A stretch of DNA of 64,000 bases from Tahibacter aquaticus (GCF_004363655.1 NZ_SNZH01000001.1:582451-646450); one strand, 5' to 3'. Shown: positions 26,364 to 35,114, numbered from the stretch's first letter. Program-made: numbers and translations. Notes: generated by a model not told the origin, from the sequence alone.

Positions 26364-26720
26364 ATGATGGCCAGGCTGCTGCGCGACTATCGGCGGACAT
26401 ACGCCGACCCCGTGCGCTTCGCCAGCGGCGAACGCGTGACGCTGGGCGCGCGCGACGGCGAATGGCCGCAATTCATCTGGGCCACCGACGCCGGCGGACG
26501 CAGCGGCTGGGTGCACGAGCGCTATCTGGATACGACCACCGGCACGACGGCCAGCGCCGTGCGCGACTACTCGGCGCTGGAACTCGATGCCAATGCCGGC
26601 GAACGCGTACGCCTGATCGAAGAGGCCGGCGGCTGGTACTGGGTTGAAAACGAATGCGGCGCGCAGGGCTGGCTGCCCGCGCGCGATCTGTCTATGGAAC
26701 AGGAACGAGGCGACGCATGA
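26364..26720 (+). CDS. Small protein with two SH3-like domains, inside the dehydrogenase operon
   Basis: The 118-residue protein has two variant SH3-like repeats: residues 8-55 (ALRDYRRTY-type start, then GWVHERYL) and 66-112 (VRDYSALELDANAGERV, then GWLPARDL). Each ends in the aromatic-Gly-Trp-Val/Leu-Pro strand typical of the family. There is no signal peptide or membrane segment, so it should be cytosolic. The gene starts one base after E1 beta and its TGA overlaps the ATG of E2 by four bases, a layout for translational coupling. A role in assembling or regulating the complex is inference from location only. An alternative start is the next ATG at 26367. Confidence 0.85.
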   Translation: MMARLLRDYRRTYADPVRFASGERVTLGARDGEWPQFIWATDAGGRSGWVHERYLDTTTGTTASAVRDYSALELDANAGERVRLIEEAGGWYWVENECGAQGWLPARDLSMEQERGDA

Positions 26721-28150
26721 GCACGATCAAGACATTTTTCCTGCCCGATCTCGGCGAGGGCCTGCCCGACGCCACTATCGTCGAATGGTCCGTCAAGCTG
26801 GGCGACATCGTACGCCTGGACGCGCCGCTGGTATCGATGGAAACCGCCAAGGCCGTGGTCGAAGTGCCTTCGCCGTATTCCGGCAAGGTGATCAAGCTGT
26901 ACGGCGCCAACGGCGACGTGATCGTGACCGGTGCTGCGCTGATCGACGTCGAACTCGACGCCAGCCTGCCGCAGCGCGCCGAAGCGCAAGACACCGGCCA
27001 TCATCACGGCGGCGGCCACGCCGCCGCGGCACATGCCGCGGCCACGCCGCAGCCGGAATTGCCCAAGGGCGCCGGCGAACCCACACCGGCCGGTTCGCCG
27101 GAGAAAGTCATCGCCTCGGACGAAGGCGGCGAGATCAAGACCGGCGAGGCCAAGCCGCGGGAAGACTCCGGCACCGTGGTCGGCGCAATGGAAGCCAGCA
27201 ACCGCGTCGTGGCCGAACAGGCGGTTTCGGTCGGCGGCGTCAAGGCCATGCCGGCGGTGCGCGCATTGGCAAAAAAGCTTGGAGTGGATTTGTCCCGCGT
27301 CAGCCCCAGCGGTGCCGACGGCGTGGTCACCATGAACGACGTCAAGGATGCGGCCAAAAACGGCATCAAGGCGGCACCAGCCCCTGCCGCTGCGCCGGCT
27401 GCCGCGCCGGCACCGGCTGCAGCGCCCCCCGCAGCGGCGGCACCGCAGCGCACTGCTGTTTCGGCCGGCGGCCAGCCCATGCGCACCGCGCCGCCCAGCG
27501 CACCCGCAGCGCTGGGCCAGCCGGAACAGCTCAAGGGCGTGCGCCGCAACATGGCGCGCGTGATGGCCGATGCCCACGCCAAGGTCGTGCCGACCACGCT
27601 GTGCGACGACGCCGACCTGCACGCGTGGCAGCCCGGCAACGACATCACCGTGCGCCTGCTGCGCGCACTGGTGCGCGCCTGCAAGGCGGTGCCGGCACTG
27701 AACGCCTGGTTCGACGGCGACAACCTCACCCGCACCCTGCATCCCCATGTCGACGTGGGCATAGCCGTGGATACGGAAGACGGCCTGTTCGTGCCTGCGC
27801 TGCGCAATGCCGACGTGCTCGATGCCGCCGGCCTGCGCCAGGCCGTCAACCGCCTGCGCGATGCGGTGAGAAACCGCTCCATCCCGGCCGACGAGTTGAA
27901 GGGATATACAATTTCCCTTTCCAACTTCGGCGTATTCGCCGGCCGCTATGCCACGCCGGTGGTGGTGCCGCCCTGTGTGGCCATCGTCGCCGCGGGCAAG
28001 CTGCGCTACGAACTGGTGCCGGTGATGGGCGGCGTGGAAACCCACCGCCTGATGCCGCTGTCGCTGACATTCGACCACCGCGCCGCCACCGGCGGCGAGG
28101 CTGCGCGCTTCCTCAAGGCCATGCTGGACGACCTGGCCCTGTCTGCCTGA
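26717..28150 (+). CDS. Dihydrolipoamide acyltransferase, E2 component of the 2-oxo acid dehydrogenase complex
   Basis: The 477-residue core enzyme moves the acyl group to CoA. It has one lipoyl domain (residues 3-80) with the lipoylated lysine K45 in SMETAKAVVEV, and a His/Ala/Pro-rich linker. The peripheral subunit-binding domain (about 187-222, KAMPAVRALAKKLGVDLSRV) is followed by a second Ala/Pro linker and then the catalytic domain (about 265-477) with the active-site motif LTFDHRAATGGEAARFL. The lipoyl motif has ETAKA where ETDKA is common. It overlaps the SH3 gene by four bases. Acyl specificity cannot be decided from motifs. Confidence 0.94.
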   Translation: MSTIKTFFLPDLGEGLPDATIVEWSVKLGDIVRLDAPLVSMETAKAVVEVPSPYSGKVIKLYGANGDVIVTGAALIDVELDASLPQRAEAQDTGHHHGGGHAAAAHAAATPQPELPKGAGEPTPAGSPEKVIASDEGGEIKTGEAKPREDSGTVVGAMEASNRVVAEQAVSVGGVKAMPAVRALAKKLGVDLSRVSPSGADGVVTMNDVKDAAKNGIKAAPAPAAAPAAAPAPAAAPPAAAAPQRTAVSAGGQPMRTAPPSAPAALGQPEQLKGVRRNMARVMADAHAKVVPTTLCDDADLHAWQPGNDITVRLLRALVRACKAVPALNAWFDGDNLTRTLHPHVDVGIAVDTEDGLFVPALRNADVLDAAGLRQAVNRLRDAVRNRSIPADELKGYTISLSNFGVFAGRYATPVVVPPCVAIVAAGKLRYELVPVMGGVETHRLMPLSLTFDHRAATGGEAARFLKAMLDDLALSA

Positions 28151-28161
28151 TTCGTCCCCGA

Positions 28162-28199
28162 GCCGCCGCAGCGACGTGCCAGCACATCGCTGCGGCGGC
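28162..28199. terminator. Hairpin after the dehydrogenase operon (13-bp stem, no U-tract)
   Basis: GCCGCCGCAGCGA (28162-28174) pairs perfectly with 28187-28199 across a 12-nt loop, starting 12 nt after the E2 stop. Termination is inferred from position. The rest of the gap up to 28342 shows nothing recognisable. Confidence 0.45.
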
Positions 28200-28342
28200 C
28201 CCGTCCGGTACAGGCGCAGCCGTGCAAAAGGACGGCCGCAAGGGCCACTGGCGGGAACCTGAAACTTTCCAGCGCCGCGAGCGCTTGCCCCCTCCCCCGG
28301 CGCCGCGAATACAGTAACGCCTCCACAGCGCGAGCCGCCGCC

Positions 28343-28726
28343 ATGCACCACAGCCGTTTGTGTACTTTGGTAATCGACTGCAAAGTCGACGATCTGGCCG
28401 AGTCCGCGCAGTTCTGGAGCCAAGCCCTGGGCAAGCCCATCGCCAGCCTCGACCAGGACGGCGACGGCCGCTATGCCGAGCTGGAAACGGCCGACAACGA
28501 ACCGATGATCCTGCTGCAGCGCGTGGATCACGACAGCCGTGTCCACCTGGATATCGAATCCGACGATGTGGCCGCCGAAGCCGCCCGCCTGGAGGCACTG
28601 GGCGCGAAGAAGATTGCCTTCCGGCATGAACGCTGGTGGGTGATGGAAGCGCCGAGCGGGCATCGCTTCTGCGTCGTGCGCCGGCAGCGCGTGCAGTTCG
28701 GCCCGCACCTCAACCGCTGGGAATGA
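28343..28726 (+). CDS. VOC-superfamily (glyoxalase-like) protein
   Basis: The 127-residue protein has the beta-alpha-beta-beta-beta layout of the vicinal oxygen chelate fold: a first strand LVIDCKVDDLAESAQFWSQ, then VHLDIESDDVAAEAARLEAL, and a last strand EAPSGHRFCVVRRQ. It is the glyoxalase-like subgroup often found as stand-alone proteins. A metal-binding His/Glu set cannot be assigned with confidence, so the reaction is unknown. It has a tail-to-tail arrangement with the small membrane protein at 28743. Confidence 0.75.
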   Translation: MHHSRLCTLVIDCKVDDLAESAQFWSQALGKPIASLDQDGDGRYAELETADNEPMILLQRVDHDSRVHLDIESDDVAAEAARLEALGAKKIAFRHERWWVMEAPSGHRFCVVRRQRVQFGPHLNRWE

Positions 28727-28742
28727 CGCGCCGGCGCGGCGA

Positions 28743-29039
28743 TCAGGCGCCGCAACGGTCCAGCCTGCGCCGCAGCAGCGCCGCGGCGCCCAGCACGAAC
28801 AGGAACGCCGCATAGCCCCACAAGGTGGCGATCACCTGTTTCCAGATCGCACCGCCAAAGCCGATATTGGCCGCGTAAGCCCAGTACATGGCCGCGGCGC
28901 TGGCCAGCAGCGCCAGCAGCAAGGCCGCCAGGTCCAGGCCGCGCCGCGCCGCACCGGCCGGACGTGCGGGAAAGCGCCAGTAGACCCAGGCGAGGATGGC
29001 GAACCAGGGCGAAAACAGGATCAGGGCAAGCAGGCTCAT
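28743..29039 (-). CDS. Small membrane protein, unknown function
   Basis: The 98-residue hydrophobic protein has three likely transmembrane helices (SLLALILFSPWFAILAWVYW; a central LDLAALLLALLASAAAMYWA; and a C-terminal VIATLWGYAAFLFVLGAAAL) and a basic C-terminus. The start at 29039 is taken because the protein then begins with its first helix; the Shine-Dalgarno is weak, and an in-frame start exists at 29099. It lies 103 nt downstream of trpS on the same strand. I do not recognise the family. Confidence 0.6.
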   Translation of the reverse strand: MSLLALILFSPWFAILAWVYWRFPARPAGAARRGLDLAALLLALLASAAAMYWAYAANIGFGGAIWKQVIATLWGYAAFLFVLGAAALLRRRLDRCGA

Positions 29040-29142
29040 GGTGGCAGCTGGCAGAAAAGCGACAGACCCACAATGTAGCCTGCGCAGTGCCCAGGCCATA
29101 CGGCGTAATGCCGCAGATCAGTTGCTACCGGCGCAGTCGCGC

Positions 29143-30438
29143 CTATTCGGCCAGTGCCGCCAGGGCCGCCTCGACGTCGGCTGCACTGACACCTTCGCCC
29201 AGTTGCAAGGCCACCGGCGCCGCTGCCAGCGACGCTGCCGCGCGCAGCGCGGCTATGTACTGGCCGGCCAGCTTGGGCGATTCCAGGCCGGGGCTTTGCA
29301 GCAGCAGGCGCTGGTCGGCATCGATCAGCTTGAAATAGAACAGGCCGTCGGCTTCGCGGTATTGCTTGAACTGGGGCTTGCCGGCCTTGCCCAGGTCGTC
29401 GCCCTTGGGCTTTACGACCTGATCGCGGAAATCGCGCAGGCCTACAGCCGCCCGCAGTTCCTGCAGCAATGGCCGGGCAATGCCGCGCGCCCTGGCTGCG
29501 CCGGCCTGCAGGATGTCCTCGATCTGGCCCGGCTGCGCAATCAGCGTTTCGTAGCGCGCGCGCATCGGCGCAATATCGCGCTCCAGCCGCTCGAACAGGC
29601 GCTGCTTGGCTTCGCCCCAGCCCAGGCCGTCGGCCAGGGCGGCGCGGAAGCCGGCACTGTCCTCGGCGCCGGCAAAGGCGGTGTAGATCGGCATCAGCGC
29701 CGAGCTGTCCGGATCCTTGGCTTCGCCCGGCAGTTTCGAATCGGTGACGATGCGGGCGATGGTTTCCTTGAGCTTTTTCGCGCCGCCCTCGAACAGCGGC
29801 ACGGTGTTGTCGTAGCTCTTGGACATCTTGCGTCCGTCCAGGCCGGGCAAGGTGGCGACGCTCTCCTCGATCGCCGCTTCCGGCAGGGCGAAATACTCGC
29901 GGCCGTTGCCGAACAGGTGGTTGAAGCGCGCGGCGATGTCGCGCGCCATCTCGATATGCTGGATCTGGTCGCGGCCTACCGGCACGCGCTGCGCGTTGAA
30001 CATCAGGATGTCGGCGGCCATCAGGATCGGATAGCTGTACAGGCCCATGCTGATGCCGGCATCGGCATCCTCGCCCTGCGCCGTATTGGCGTCGACCGAG
30101 GACTTGTACGCATGCGCCCGGTTCATCAGGCCCTTGGCCGTGACGCAGGTCAGCAGCCAGGTCAGTTCCGGTATTTCTGGAATATCCGACTGACGATAGA
30201 AGTACACCTTGTCCGGATCGAGGCCGCAGGCCAGCCAGGTCGCAGCGATCTCCAGGCGAGAACGAGCGATGCGGGCCGGATCGTCGCATTTGATCAGGGC
30301 ATGATAATCGGCCATGAAATAGAACGAATCGACATTGCCGCGGCTGGCCTCGATGGCCGGGCGGATAGCGCCGACATAGTTGCCCAGGTGTGGGGTGCCG
30401 GTGGTAGTGATGCCGGTAAGGACGCGGATCTTGCTCAT
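29143..30438 (-). CDS. trpS: Tryptophanyl-tRNA synthetase with C-terminal DUF1508-like extension
   Basis: The 431-residue class I synthetase charges tRNA-Trp. The HIGH-type motif is PHLGNYVGA and the KMSKS loop is [10 protein letters not shown]; the Trp-site region [19 protein letters not shown] is present. Typical bacterial TrpRS has 330-350 residues. Here the core ends near residue 340, and about 80 further residues follow ([15 protein letters not shown], then [11 protein letters not shown] and [12 protein letters not shown]). That segment resembles the YegP/DUF1508 repeat found in the neighbouring genes at 30604 and 31049. Long TrpRS forms are known in Xanthomonadales. The ATG at 30438 starts at the conserved [13 protein letters not shown]. 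Confidence 0.95.
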   Translation of the reverse strand: MSKIRVLTGITTTGTPHLGNYVGAIRPAIEASRGNVDSFYFMADYHALIKCDDPARIARSRLEIAATWLACGLDPDKVYFYRQSDIPEIPELTWLLTCVTAKGLMNRAHAYKSSVDANTAQGEDADAGISMGLYSYPILMAADILMFNAQRVPVGRDQIQHIEMARDIAARFNHLFGNGREYFALPEAAIEESVATLPGLDGRKMSKSYDNTVPLFEGGAKKLKETIARIVTDSKLPGEAKDPDSSALMPIYTAFAGAEDSAGFRAALADGLGWGEAKQRLFERLERDIAPMRARYETLIAQPGQIEDILQAGAARARGIARPLLQELRAAVGLRDFRDQVVKPKGDDLGKAGKPQFKQYREADGLFYFKLIDADQRLLLQSPGLESPKLAGQYIAALRAAASLAAAPVALQLGEGVSAADVEAALAALAE

Positions 30439-30603
30439 GGCACAGCGCGCTACAGAAGGCCGGCCAGTGTAGCCAAAGGCCGCCGCCGGCGCGAACCGGC
30501 GTCCAATGCGCACCGCAAGCCTGTGCCCCCGCGTAGTGGAAATTGACTGGCCTACGCGCCCTGCCGGCGGAATACTCGGGGCTGCGCCAGTAGCGAGGCT
30601 CCC

Positions 30604-30936
30604 ATGCCGGCACGATTCGAACTCTTCCAGGACGCGGCAGACAATCACTACTTCCGCCTGTGCGACGAATACGGCCGCGTACTACTGACCAGCGTCGCCT
30701 GGCCCAGCCGCCGCATCGCCTACGGCCACGCGTTTTCCCTGCGCCAGCGCGTCGGCGACGACCGGTATTTTCGCGTCGCCGCACACGGTACGCCGCATTT
30801 CCTGTTCGTCCATGCGGGCCTGACCATCGCCCGCAGCGCCGCCTTCGCCAGCGATGCAGACCTCGTACAAGGACTGCACCAGCTGCGCGAACTCGCGCCG
30901 CAGGCGCTGCTGGAGGATTGCATACCCGGGCAATAG
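30604..30936 (+). CDS. DUF1508/YegP-like protein
   Basis: The 110-residue protein contains the pattern of YegP-type repeats twice in degenerate form: [20 protein letters not shown]-like at the N-terminus and [18 protein letters not shown] in the middle, each a short beta-hairpin unit. A helix ([16 protein letters not shown]) follows. There is no signal peptide. Function is unknown; the family name is from pattern similarity to the adjacent gene, not from a search. It is divergent from trpS across 165 bp. GAGG lies about 6 nt before the ATG. Confidence 0.6.
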   Translation: MPARFELFQDAADNHYFRLCDEYGRVLLTSVAWPSRRIAYGHAFSLRQRVGDDRYFRVAAHGTPHFLFVHAGLTIARSAAFASDADLVQGLHQLRELAPQALLEDCIPGQ

Positions 30937-31048
30937 GCCCAATCCCGTGTAAATCCTTATGCCAGGCTCTGGCGAGCGCTGCCTGGGCGCAGGATACTTG
31001 CCATTACAGGGGAACCGATTCGCAAACCGAAAACCGAGGAGCTTTCCC

Positions 31049-31378
31049 ATGGCAGGCAAGTTCACGATCTTCAGCGGCAAGAGCGGCAAGACTTACTTCA
31101 ACCTCAAGGCCGGCAACGGCGAGATCATTCTCGCCAGCCAGGGCTATGTGGACAAAAGCGGCGCGCGCAACGGCGTCGTTTCGGTGAAGAACAATGCCGG
31201 CAACCCGGCCCGCTTCGAAAAGAAGGTCGCCAGCAACGGCAAGTTCCATTTCAGCCTGAAGGCCGGCAACGGCCAGATCATCGGCAACAGCGAGATGTAC
31301 GACAGCGAGAAGGCACGCGACGCCGGCATTGCCTCGGTCGGCGCACACGCGGCCAACGCAGGCCTGGTCGAAGAATAG
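31049..31378 (+). CDS. YegP family (DUF1508) protein, two repeats
   Basis: The 109-residue protein consists of two tandem YegP units: residues 2-48 (FTIFSGKSGKTYFNLKAGNG, then ILASQGYVDKSGARNGVVSV) and 53-102 (FEKKVASNGKFHFSLKAGNG, then IGNSEMYDSEKARDAGIASV). This is the classical DUF1508 signature; the family is small, soluble and of unknown function. GAGGAG lies 7 nt before the ATG at 31049, which rules against the longer frame from 30959. A GC-rich hairpin follows the stop. Confidence 0.88.
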   Translation: MAGKFTIFSGKSGKTYFNLKAGNGEIILASQGYVDKSGARNGVVSVKNNAGNPARFEKKVASNGKFHFSLKAGNGQIIGNSEMYDSEKARDAGIASVGAHAANAGLVEE

Positions 31379-31398
31379 GCCGGCGGCGCTGCAGCTGA

Positions 31399-31425
31399 GC
31401 CGCGCCAGAATGCCTCTGGCGCGGC
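31399..31425. terminator. Hairpin after the YegP gene (11-bp stem, no U-tract)
   Basis: GCCGCGCCAGA (31399-31409), loop ATGCC and the perfect complement (31415-31425) lie 20 nt after the stop. No T-run follows. Confidence 0.45.
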
Positions 31426-31513
31426 AGGTGCTGTTGCGGATGCGGACAGATCGCTAACCCCGGCCCGGGAAGGGTCGCGTTTGACCGGGCGCTTCCCCAC
31501 CTGGAGTTCCGTC

Positions 31514-32377
31514 ATGTCCCTGCGTCACTACGGCTTGCTAGCCTTGAGTCCGCTGCTGTTCGCCGCTACCGCGGCCCAGGCCGGGCGCCTGGTCGACGTG
31601 CAGATCGTCGACCGCGATACCGGTTCCGTACTTCCCCAGTATTCCCATCGTTCCGACCAGTACGTGCCCGGCGCTCCCGGACACCGCTACGCCGTACGTA
31701 TCGTCAACAGCAGCGGCCAGCGGGTCCTGGCCGTGCTGTCGGTCGATGGCGTCAACGCCATCAGCGGCGAGACCGCCGCCACGCAGCAGACCGGCTACGT
31801 ACTGGAGCCCTACCAGAGCACCGAAGTCGCCGGCTGGCGCAAGAACATGAACGAGATCGCCGCGTTCGAGTTCACCACCCTGAGCCAGTCCTATGCCGCC
31901 CAGACCGGCCGCCCTGGCAATGTCGGCGTGATCGGCGTGGCGGTATTCCGCGAAAAATACATACCGCCACCGCCGCCTCCGCCGCCGGTCTACCGCAACG
32001 ACCGTATCGCCGCCGAAGCCGAAGCCGGCAGCCAGAGCGAAGACAAGCGCGCCCGCCGCGAACCGATTCCCATGCCCAAACCCGGCATGGCGCCGCCGGC
32101 CTCGGCCACGGGTGCCGCCGCCGATAGCGCTGCCCGCGCCGCGCCGCAGAAACAGGAATCCCTGGGCACCGGCCACGGCCAGCGCGAAACCAGCTCGGCC
32201 AGCTATACCAATTTCGAGCGCGACAGCAGCAAACCGTATGAGATCGTCGCGATCCGCTACGACTCCTACGCCAATCTGCAGTCCCGCGGCATCGTGCCGC
32301 GCCGGCAGCCGCCGCGGCCGCAGCAGCCCAACCCGTTCCCGGAAAACTTCGTGCCGGATCCGCCGCGCCACTGGTGA
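31514..32377 (+). CDS. Secreted or periplasmic protein, unknown function, proline-rich
   Basis: The 287-residue protein has a signal peptide (SLRHYGLLALSPLLFAATAAQA, cleavage before GRLVDV). A beta-rich N-terminal domain follows (about 25-160, VDVQIVDRDTGSVLPQYSHR to VAVFREKY). A run of eight prolines after KYI separates it from a low-complexity C-terminus rich in Pro, Ala and charged residues. GGAG 8 nt upstream supports the ATG at 31514. I do not recognise the domain; the Pro run suggests a linker to an anchored or interacting tail. It is convergent with the arginase gene, 12 bp apart. Confidence 0.75.
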   Translation: MSLRHYGLLALSPLLFAATAAQAGRLVDVQIVDRDTGSVLPQYSHRSDQYVPGAPGHRYAVRIVNSSGQRVLAVLSVDGVNAISGETAATQQTGYVLEPYQSTEVAGWRKNMNEIAAFEFTTLSQSYAAQTGRPGNVGVIGVAVFREKYIPPPPPPPPVYRNDRIAAEAEAGSQSEDKRARREPIPMPKPGMAPPASATGAAADSAARAAPQKQESLGTGHGQRETSSASYTNFERDSSKPYEIVAIRYDSYANLQSRGIVPRRQPPRPQQPNPFPENFVPDPPRHW

Positions 32378-32389
32378 AGCGCAGGCTGC

Positions 32390-33310
32390 TTACTCACGCA
32401 TCAGCGTCGACTTGCCGAACAGACTTTCGACCAGGTCGACTGCAAGCTTGGCAGTCATGTTGCGCTTGTCAAAGGCGGGGTTCAGCTCGACGATGTCGAC
32501 AGAACCGACCCGGCCGGTATCGGCGATCATTTCCATCACCAGCTGCGCCTCGCGGTAGTTCGGGCCGCCACGCACGCGCGTACCCACGCCCGGCGCGATG
32601 GACGGATCGAGGAAATCCACGTCGAAGCTCACGTGCAGGTGGGTGTCGGCATCGACGCCTTCCAGCGCCTCTTCCATCGCACGCTTGACGCCGATCTCGT
32701 CGATATAGCGCATGTCGTAGATGTCGAGGCCGACATCGCGGACCAGTTTCTTTTCGCCCGGATCGACCGAGCGGATGCCGATCTGGCGGATCTGGTCGGG
32801 CCGCAGGGCCGGCGCCGGACCGTTCAGCTCGGTCAGTTCGCGCGGCCCGTAGCCGCACAGGCAGGCGACCGGCATGCCGTGGATATTGCCGGACGGTGTG
32901 ATCACGCTGGTATTGAAGTCCGCATGCGCGTCCAGCCACAGCACGCGCAGTTTGCGTCCCTGCTCGGTACACCAGCGCGCCACCGCGCCGATCGAGCCCA
33001 TGGCCAGGCAATGGTCACCACCGAGCATGATCGGCAGATAGCCCTGGCCGAGTTCCCGATAGATCGCGTCGGCCACGCTGCGGTTCCAGGCCACGACCTC
33101 GTCGAGGTGACGATAACCGGCTTTCGGCGGCTGCCAGGGATTCATCGGACCGACCAGATTGCCGCGATCCACCACTTGCAGGCCGCGCTCTTCCAGCGCA
33201 TGAGCAATACCGGCGACACGCAGCGCCTCGGGCCCCATAGAAGCGCCACGATGGCCGGCGCCGATGTCGGTAGGGGCGCCGATCAGGGCCACCGGAGGGT
33301 AATTCTTCAT
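32390..33310 (-). CDS. rocF: Arginase (ureohydrolase family)
   Basis: The 306-residue binuclear manganese enzyme hydrolyses L-arginine to ornithine and urea. All metal motifs are present: GGDHCLAMG, DAHADFNTS and SFDVDFLDP. NIHGMPVACLCG covers the substrate loop, as in arginases rather than agmatinases. The N-terminus VALIGAPTDIGAGHRGASMGP is also arginase-like. The gene is convergent with the secreted protein upstream; an Hpt gene lies 134 bp before it on the same strand. No urease or ornithine aminotransferase is in the window. Confidence 0.94.
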   Translation of the reverse strand: MKNYPPVALIGAPTDIGAGHRGASMGPEALRVAGIAHALEERGLQVVDRGNLVGPMNPWQPPKAGYRHLDEVVAWNRSVADAIYRELGQGYLPIMLGGDHCLAMGSIGAVARWCTEQGRKLRVLWLDAHADFNTSVITPSGNIHGMPVACLCGYGPRELTELNGPAPALRPDQIRQIGIRSVDPGEKKLVRDVGLDIYDMRYIDEIGVKRAMEEALEGVDADTHLHVSFDVDFLDPSIAPGVGTRVRGGPNYREAQLVMEMIADTGRVGSVDIVELNPAFDKRNMTAKLAVDLVESLFGKSTLMRE

Positions 33311-33444
33311 GCTAACAGCACCGGCAAAGAACCCAAGGATAGCCCACGCATGCCTGCGGCGGCGTACTGCCGCCCGCCCGGCGCTTCAGCCATGCAGCCC
33401 TGGCGCCGACTGCGTGGCATGACATTGTCTAGCGCGTACGGCCA

Positions 33445-33774
33445 CTACCCCCGCGCGTGAAGCAACGCCTGCACCAGCTGCGCCACCGGCGCGGCGAGCA
33501 GGGCGACCAGTTCCTCCACCGTTTCCCGCTGCGCATTCTCGCCCCGCAGCCATTCGGCGATGCGCGCATCCAGCGGCCGTGCCAGCGCGCCGATCTCGTC
33601 GAAGCCATAGGCCGGCGCCGATCCGCTCAAGCGGTGCACTTGCTGCTGCAATTCCACCAGCAGTGCACGGTCGAGCGAATGCTCCAGTAGCCGCTGCCAG
33701 TGCGCTTGCAGATCCTGGCCTTTCTGCGGCAAGGAGTTCAGATAACGCAGGCGCAGTTCGTCGAGCTTGTCCAT
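33445..33774 (-). CDS. Histidine phosphotransfer (Hpt) domain protein
   Basis: The 109-residue all-helical protein has the Hpt phosphorylation motif QQVHRLSGSAPAYGF with the acceptor histidine at residue 47. The helical bundle runs from LRLRYLNSLPQKGQDL to VAQLVQALLHARG. It would carry phosphate between a hybrid histidine kinase and a response regulator. Neither partner is nearby, so it is an orphan. The start ATG at 33774 has a weak Shine-Dalgarno. It is divergent from the DUF937 gene across 151 bp. Confidence 0.8.
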   Translation of the reverse strand: MDKLDELRLRYLNSLPQKGQDLQAHWQRLLEHSLDRALLVELQQQVHRLSGSAPAYGFDEIGALARPLDARIAEWLRGENAQRETVEELVALLAAPVAQLVQALLHARG

Positions 33775-33925
33775 GGAATGAGTACGCCATTTTCCGTACG
33801 GTTACGTTTCGTCGGCAACGTAACAGGAACCAGCCCTTTCGCGCTGGAACGTTACATTTTTTCTCTTCTGATGCGAAATTCGGCGCTGGTGGTACTGTGT
33901 CGCTCCCCGAACCCAGGAGGCAGTA

Positions 33926-34666
33926 ATGAGCGGACTAGTCGATGCAGTAATGGCACAGATCGGCGACAACGAGATCGATGCCATTGCGCAGCAATTCGGC
34001 CTCAGCCAGGGCCAGGCCCAGTCAGCCATCGAGCAGACCCTGCCGCTGATGGTCGGTGCCATGGCCAAGAACACCGCCACCGAAGACGGCGCGAATGCCT
34101 TGCACAGTGCGCTGGGCGCACACGAAGGCGTCGATCTGGGCGGCCTGCTGGGCGGCCTGTTCGGTGGCAGCGGCGCTGGCGGCAGTGCGTCGGGCGGCGG
34201 CGGTCTGGGCGGCCTGGGAGATCTGGGCGCACTGGCCGGTGCGGTACTGGGTGGCATGGGCGGCAGCAGCAACGCGCCGGGCGGCCAGCTGGACCAGGGC
34301 ACAGGCGGCGGACTTGCCGGCGGCATCGGCGGCGCCATCCTCGGCCATATCTTCGGCAATCGCCAGGGCAAGGCCGAACAGGGCCTGGGCCAGACCACCG
34401 GCCTTGGCAGCGTGAACGCCGGCCAGCTGATGGCCATGCTGGCGCCGATCGTGATGGCGGTGCTGGCACGCATGAACAAGAAACAGGATCTCGGCCCGGG
34501 CGGACTTAGCGATATGCTCGGCCAGGAAACCCAGCGCACGCGCCAGTCCGGCGGTGTCGGCGGCGGCCTGCTCGGCGCCGTGCTCGACCGCGACGGCGAC
34601 GGCGATGTGGATTTGTCGGATTTGCTAAATGTTGGCAGCAGCGTTCTTGCTGCCTCGCGGCGTTGA
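33926..34666 (+). CDS. DUF937 (YidB-like) protein
   Basis: The 246-residue protein has an N-terminal helical DUF937-like part (residues 1-60, IDAIAQQFGLSQGQAQSAIE to PLMVGAMAKN). A long Gly-rich stretch (70-150) follows, then a hydrophobic helix (AGQLMAMLAPIVMAVLARM) and a C-terminal acidic loop DRDGDGDVDLSDLL that resembles a dockerin- or EF-hand-type calcium loop. AGGAGG 6 nt upstream supports the ATG. Function of the family is unknown. The next gene, encoding a Kbp-like protein, begins 19 nt after its stop, so they are likely co-transcribed. Confidence 0.82.
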   Translation: MSGLVDAVMAQIGDNEIDAIAQQFGLSQGQAQSAIEQTLPLMVGAMAKNTATEDGANALHSALGAHEGVDLGGLLGGLFGGSGAGGSASGGGGLGGLGDLGALAGAVLGGMGGSSNAPGGQLDQGTGGGLAGGIGGAILGHIFGNRQGKAEQGLGQTTGLGSVNAGQLMAMLAPIVMAVLARMNKKQDLGPGGLSDMLGQETQRTRQSGGVGGGLLGAVLDRDGDGDVDLSDLLNVGSSVLAASRR

Positions 34667-34685
34667 TCAACACCAGGAGATGAGC

Positions 34686-35114
34686 ATGGGACTGTTCGAT
34701 TTCATCAAAGACGCAGGCGCCAAGGTGCTGGATGCAGTGGCCAACCCGGCCAAGGCACCCGAGCAGATCAAGGAGCACATCGAAAAGGAAATCGGCGTCA
34801 AGGACGTCGACGTGCAATGGGTCGACGGCACCGTGAAGATTACCGGCGACGCCGCTACCCAGGCCGACAAGGAACGGCTGATCCTTGCCGCCGGCAATAT
34901 CAAGGGTGTGGAAAAGATCGAAGACAACGTGACGGTAAAGGAAACCGGCTCAGAGTCGCGCATGTATACGGTCAAGGCCGGCGACACCCTCAGCAAGATC
35001 GCCAAGCAGTTCTACGGCAATGCCAACGACTACGAGAAGATCTTCGAGGCGAACAAGCCGCAGCTGAAGAGCCCGGACAAGATCTATCCAGGGCAGATGC
35101 TGCGCATTCCCTGA
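34686..35114 (+). CDS. BON and LysM domain protein, similar to potassium-binding protein Kbp (YgaU)
   Basis: The 142-residue protein starts with GLFDFIKDAGAKVL, the hallmark N-terminus of YgaU/Kbp. A BON domain follows (about 22-84, VDVQWVDGTVKITGDAATQ), then a C-terminal LysM domain (about 93-141, YTVKAGDTLSKIAKQFYG to IYPGQMLRIP). E. coli Kbp is a cytoplasmic K+ sensor of similar size. AGGAG at the right spacing selects 34686 over the ATG at 34680. There is no signal peptide. A likely operon with the DUF937 gene. Confidence 0.88.
   Translation: MGLFDFIKDAGAKVLDAVANPAKAPEQIKEHIEKEIGVKDVDVQWVDGTVKITGDAATQADKERLILAAGNIKGVEKIEDNVTVKETGSESRMYTVKAGDTLSKIAKQFYGNANDYEKIFEANKPQLKSPDKIYPGQMLRIP

Noticed and set aside
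28162-28199. Hairpins at gene ends as classical rho-independent terminators
   Set aside because: They lack the U-tract. They are kept as hairpins with modest confidence and discussed as a group.
30959-31048. Longer N-terminus of the YegP protein
   Set aside because: The extra 30 residues are not family-like and the GAGGAG site fits only the ATG at 31049.
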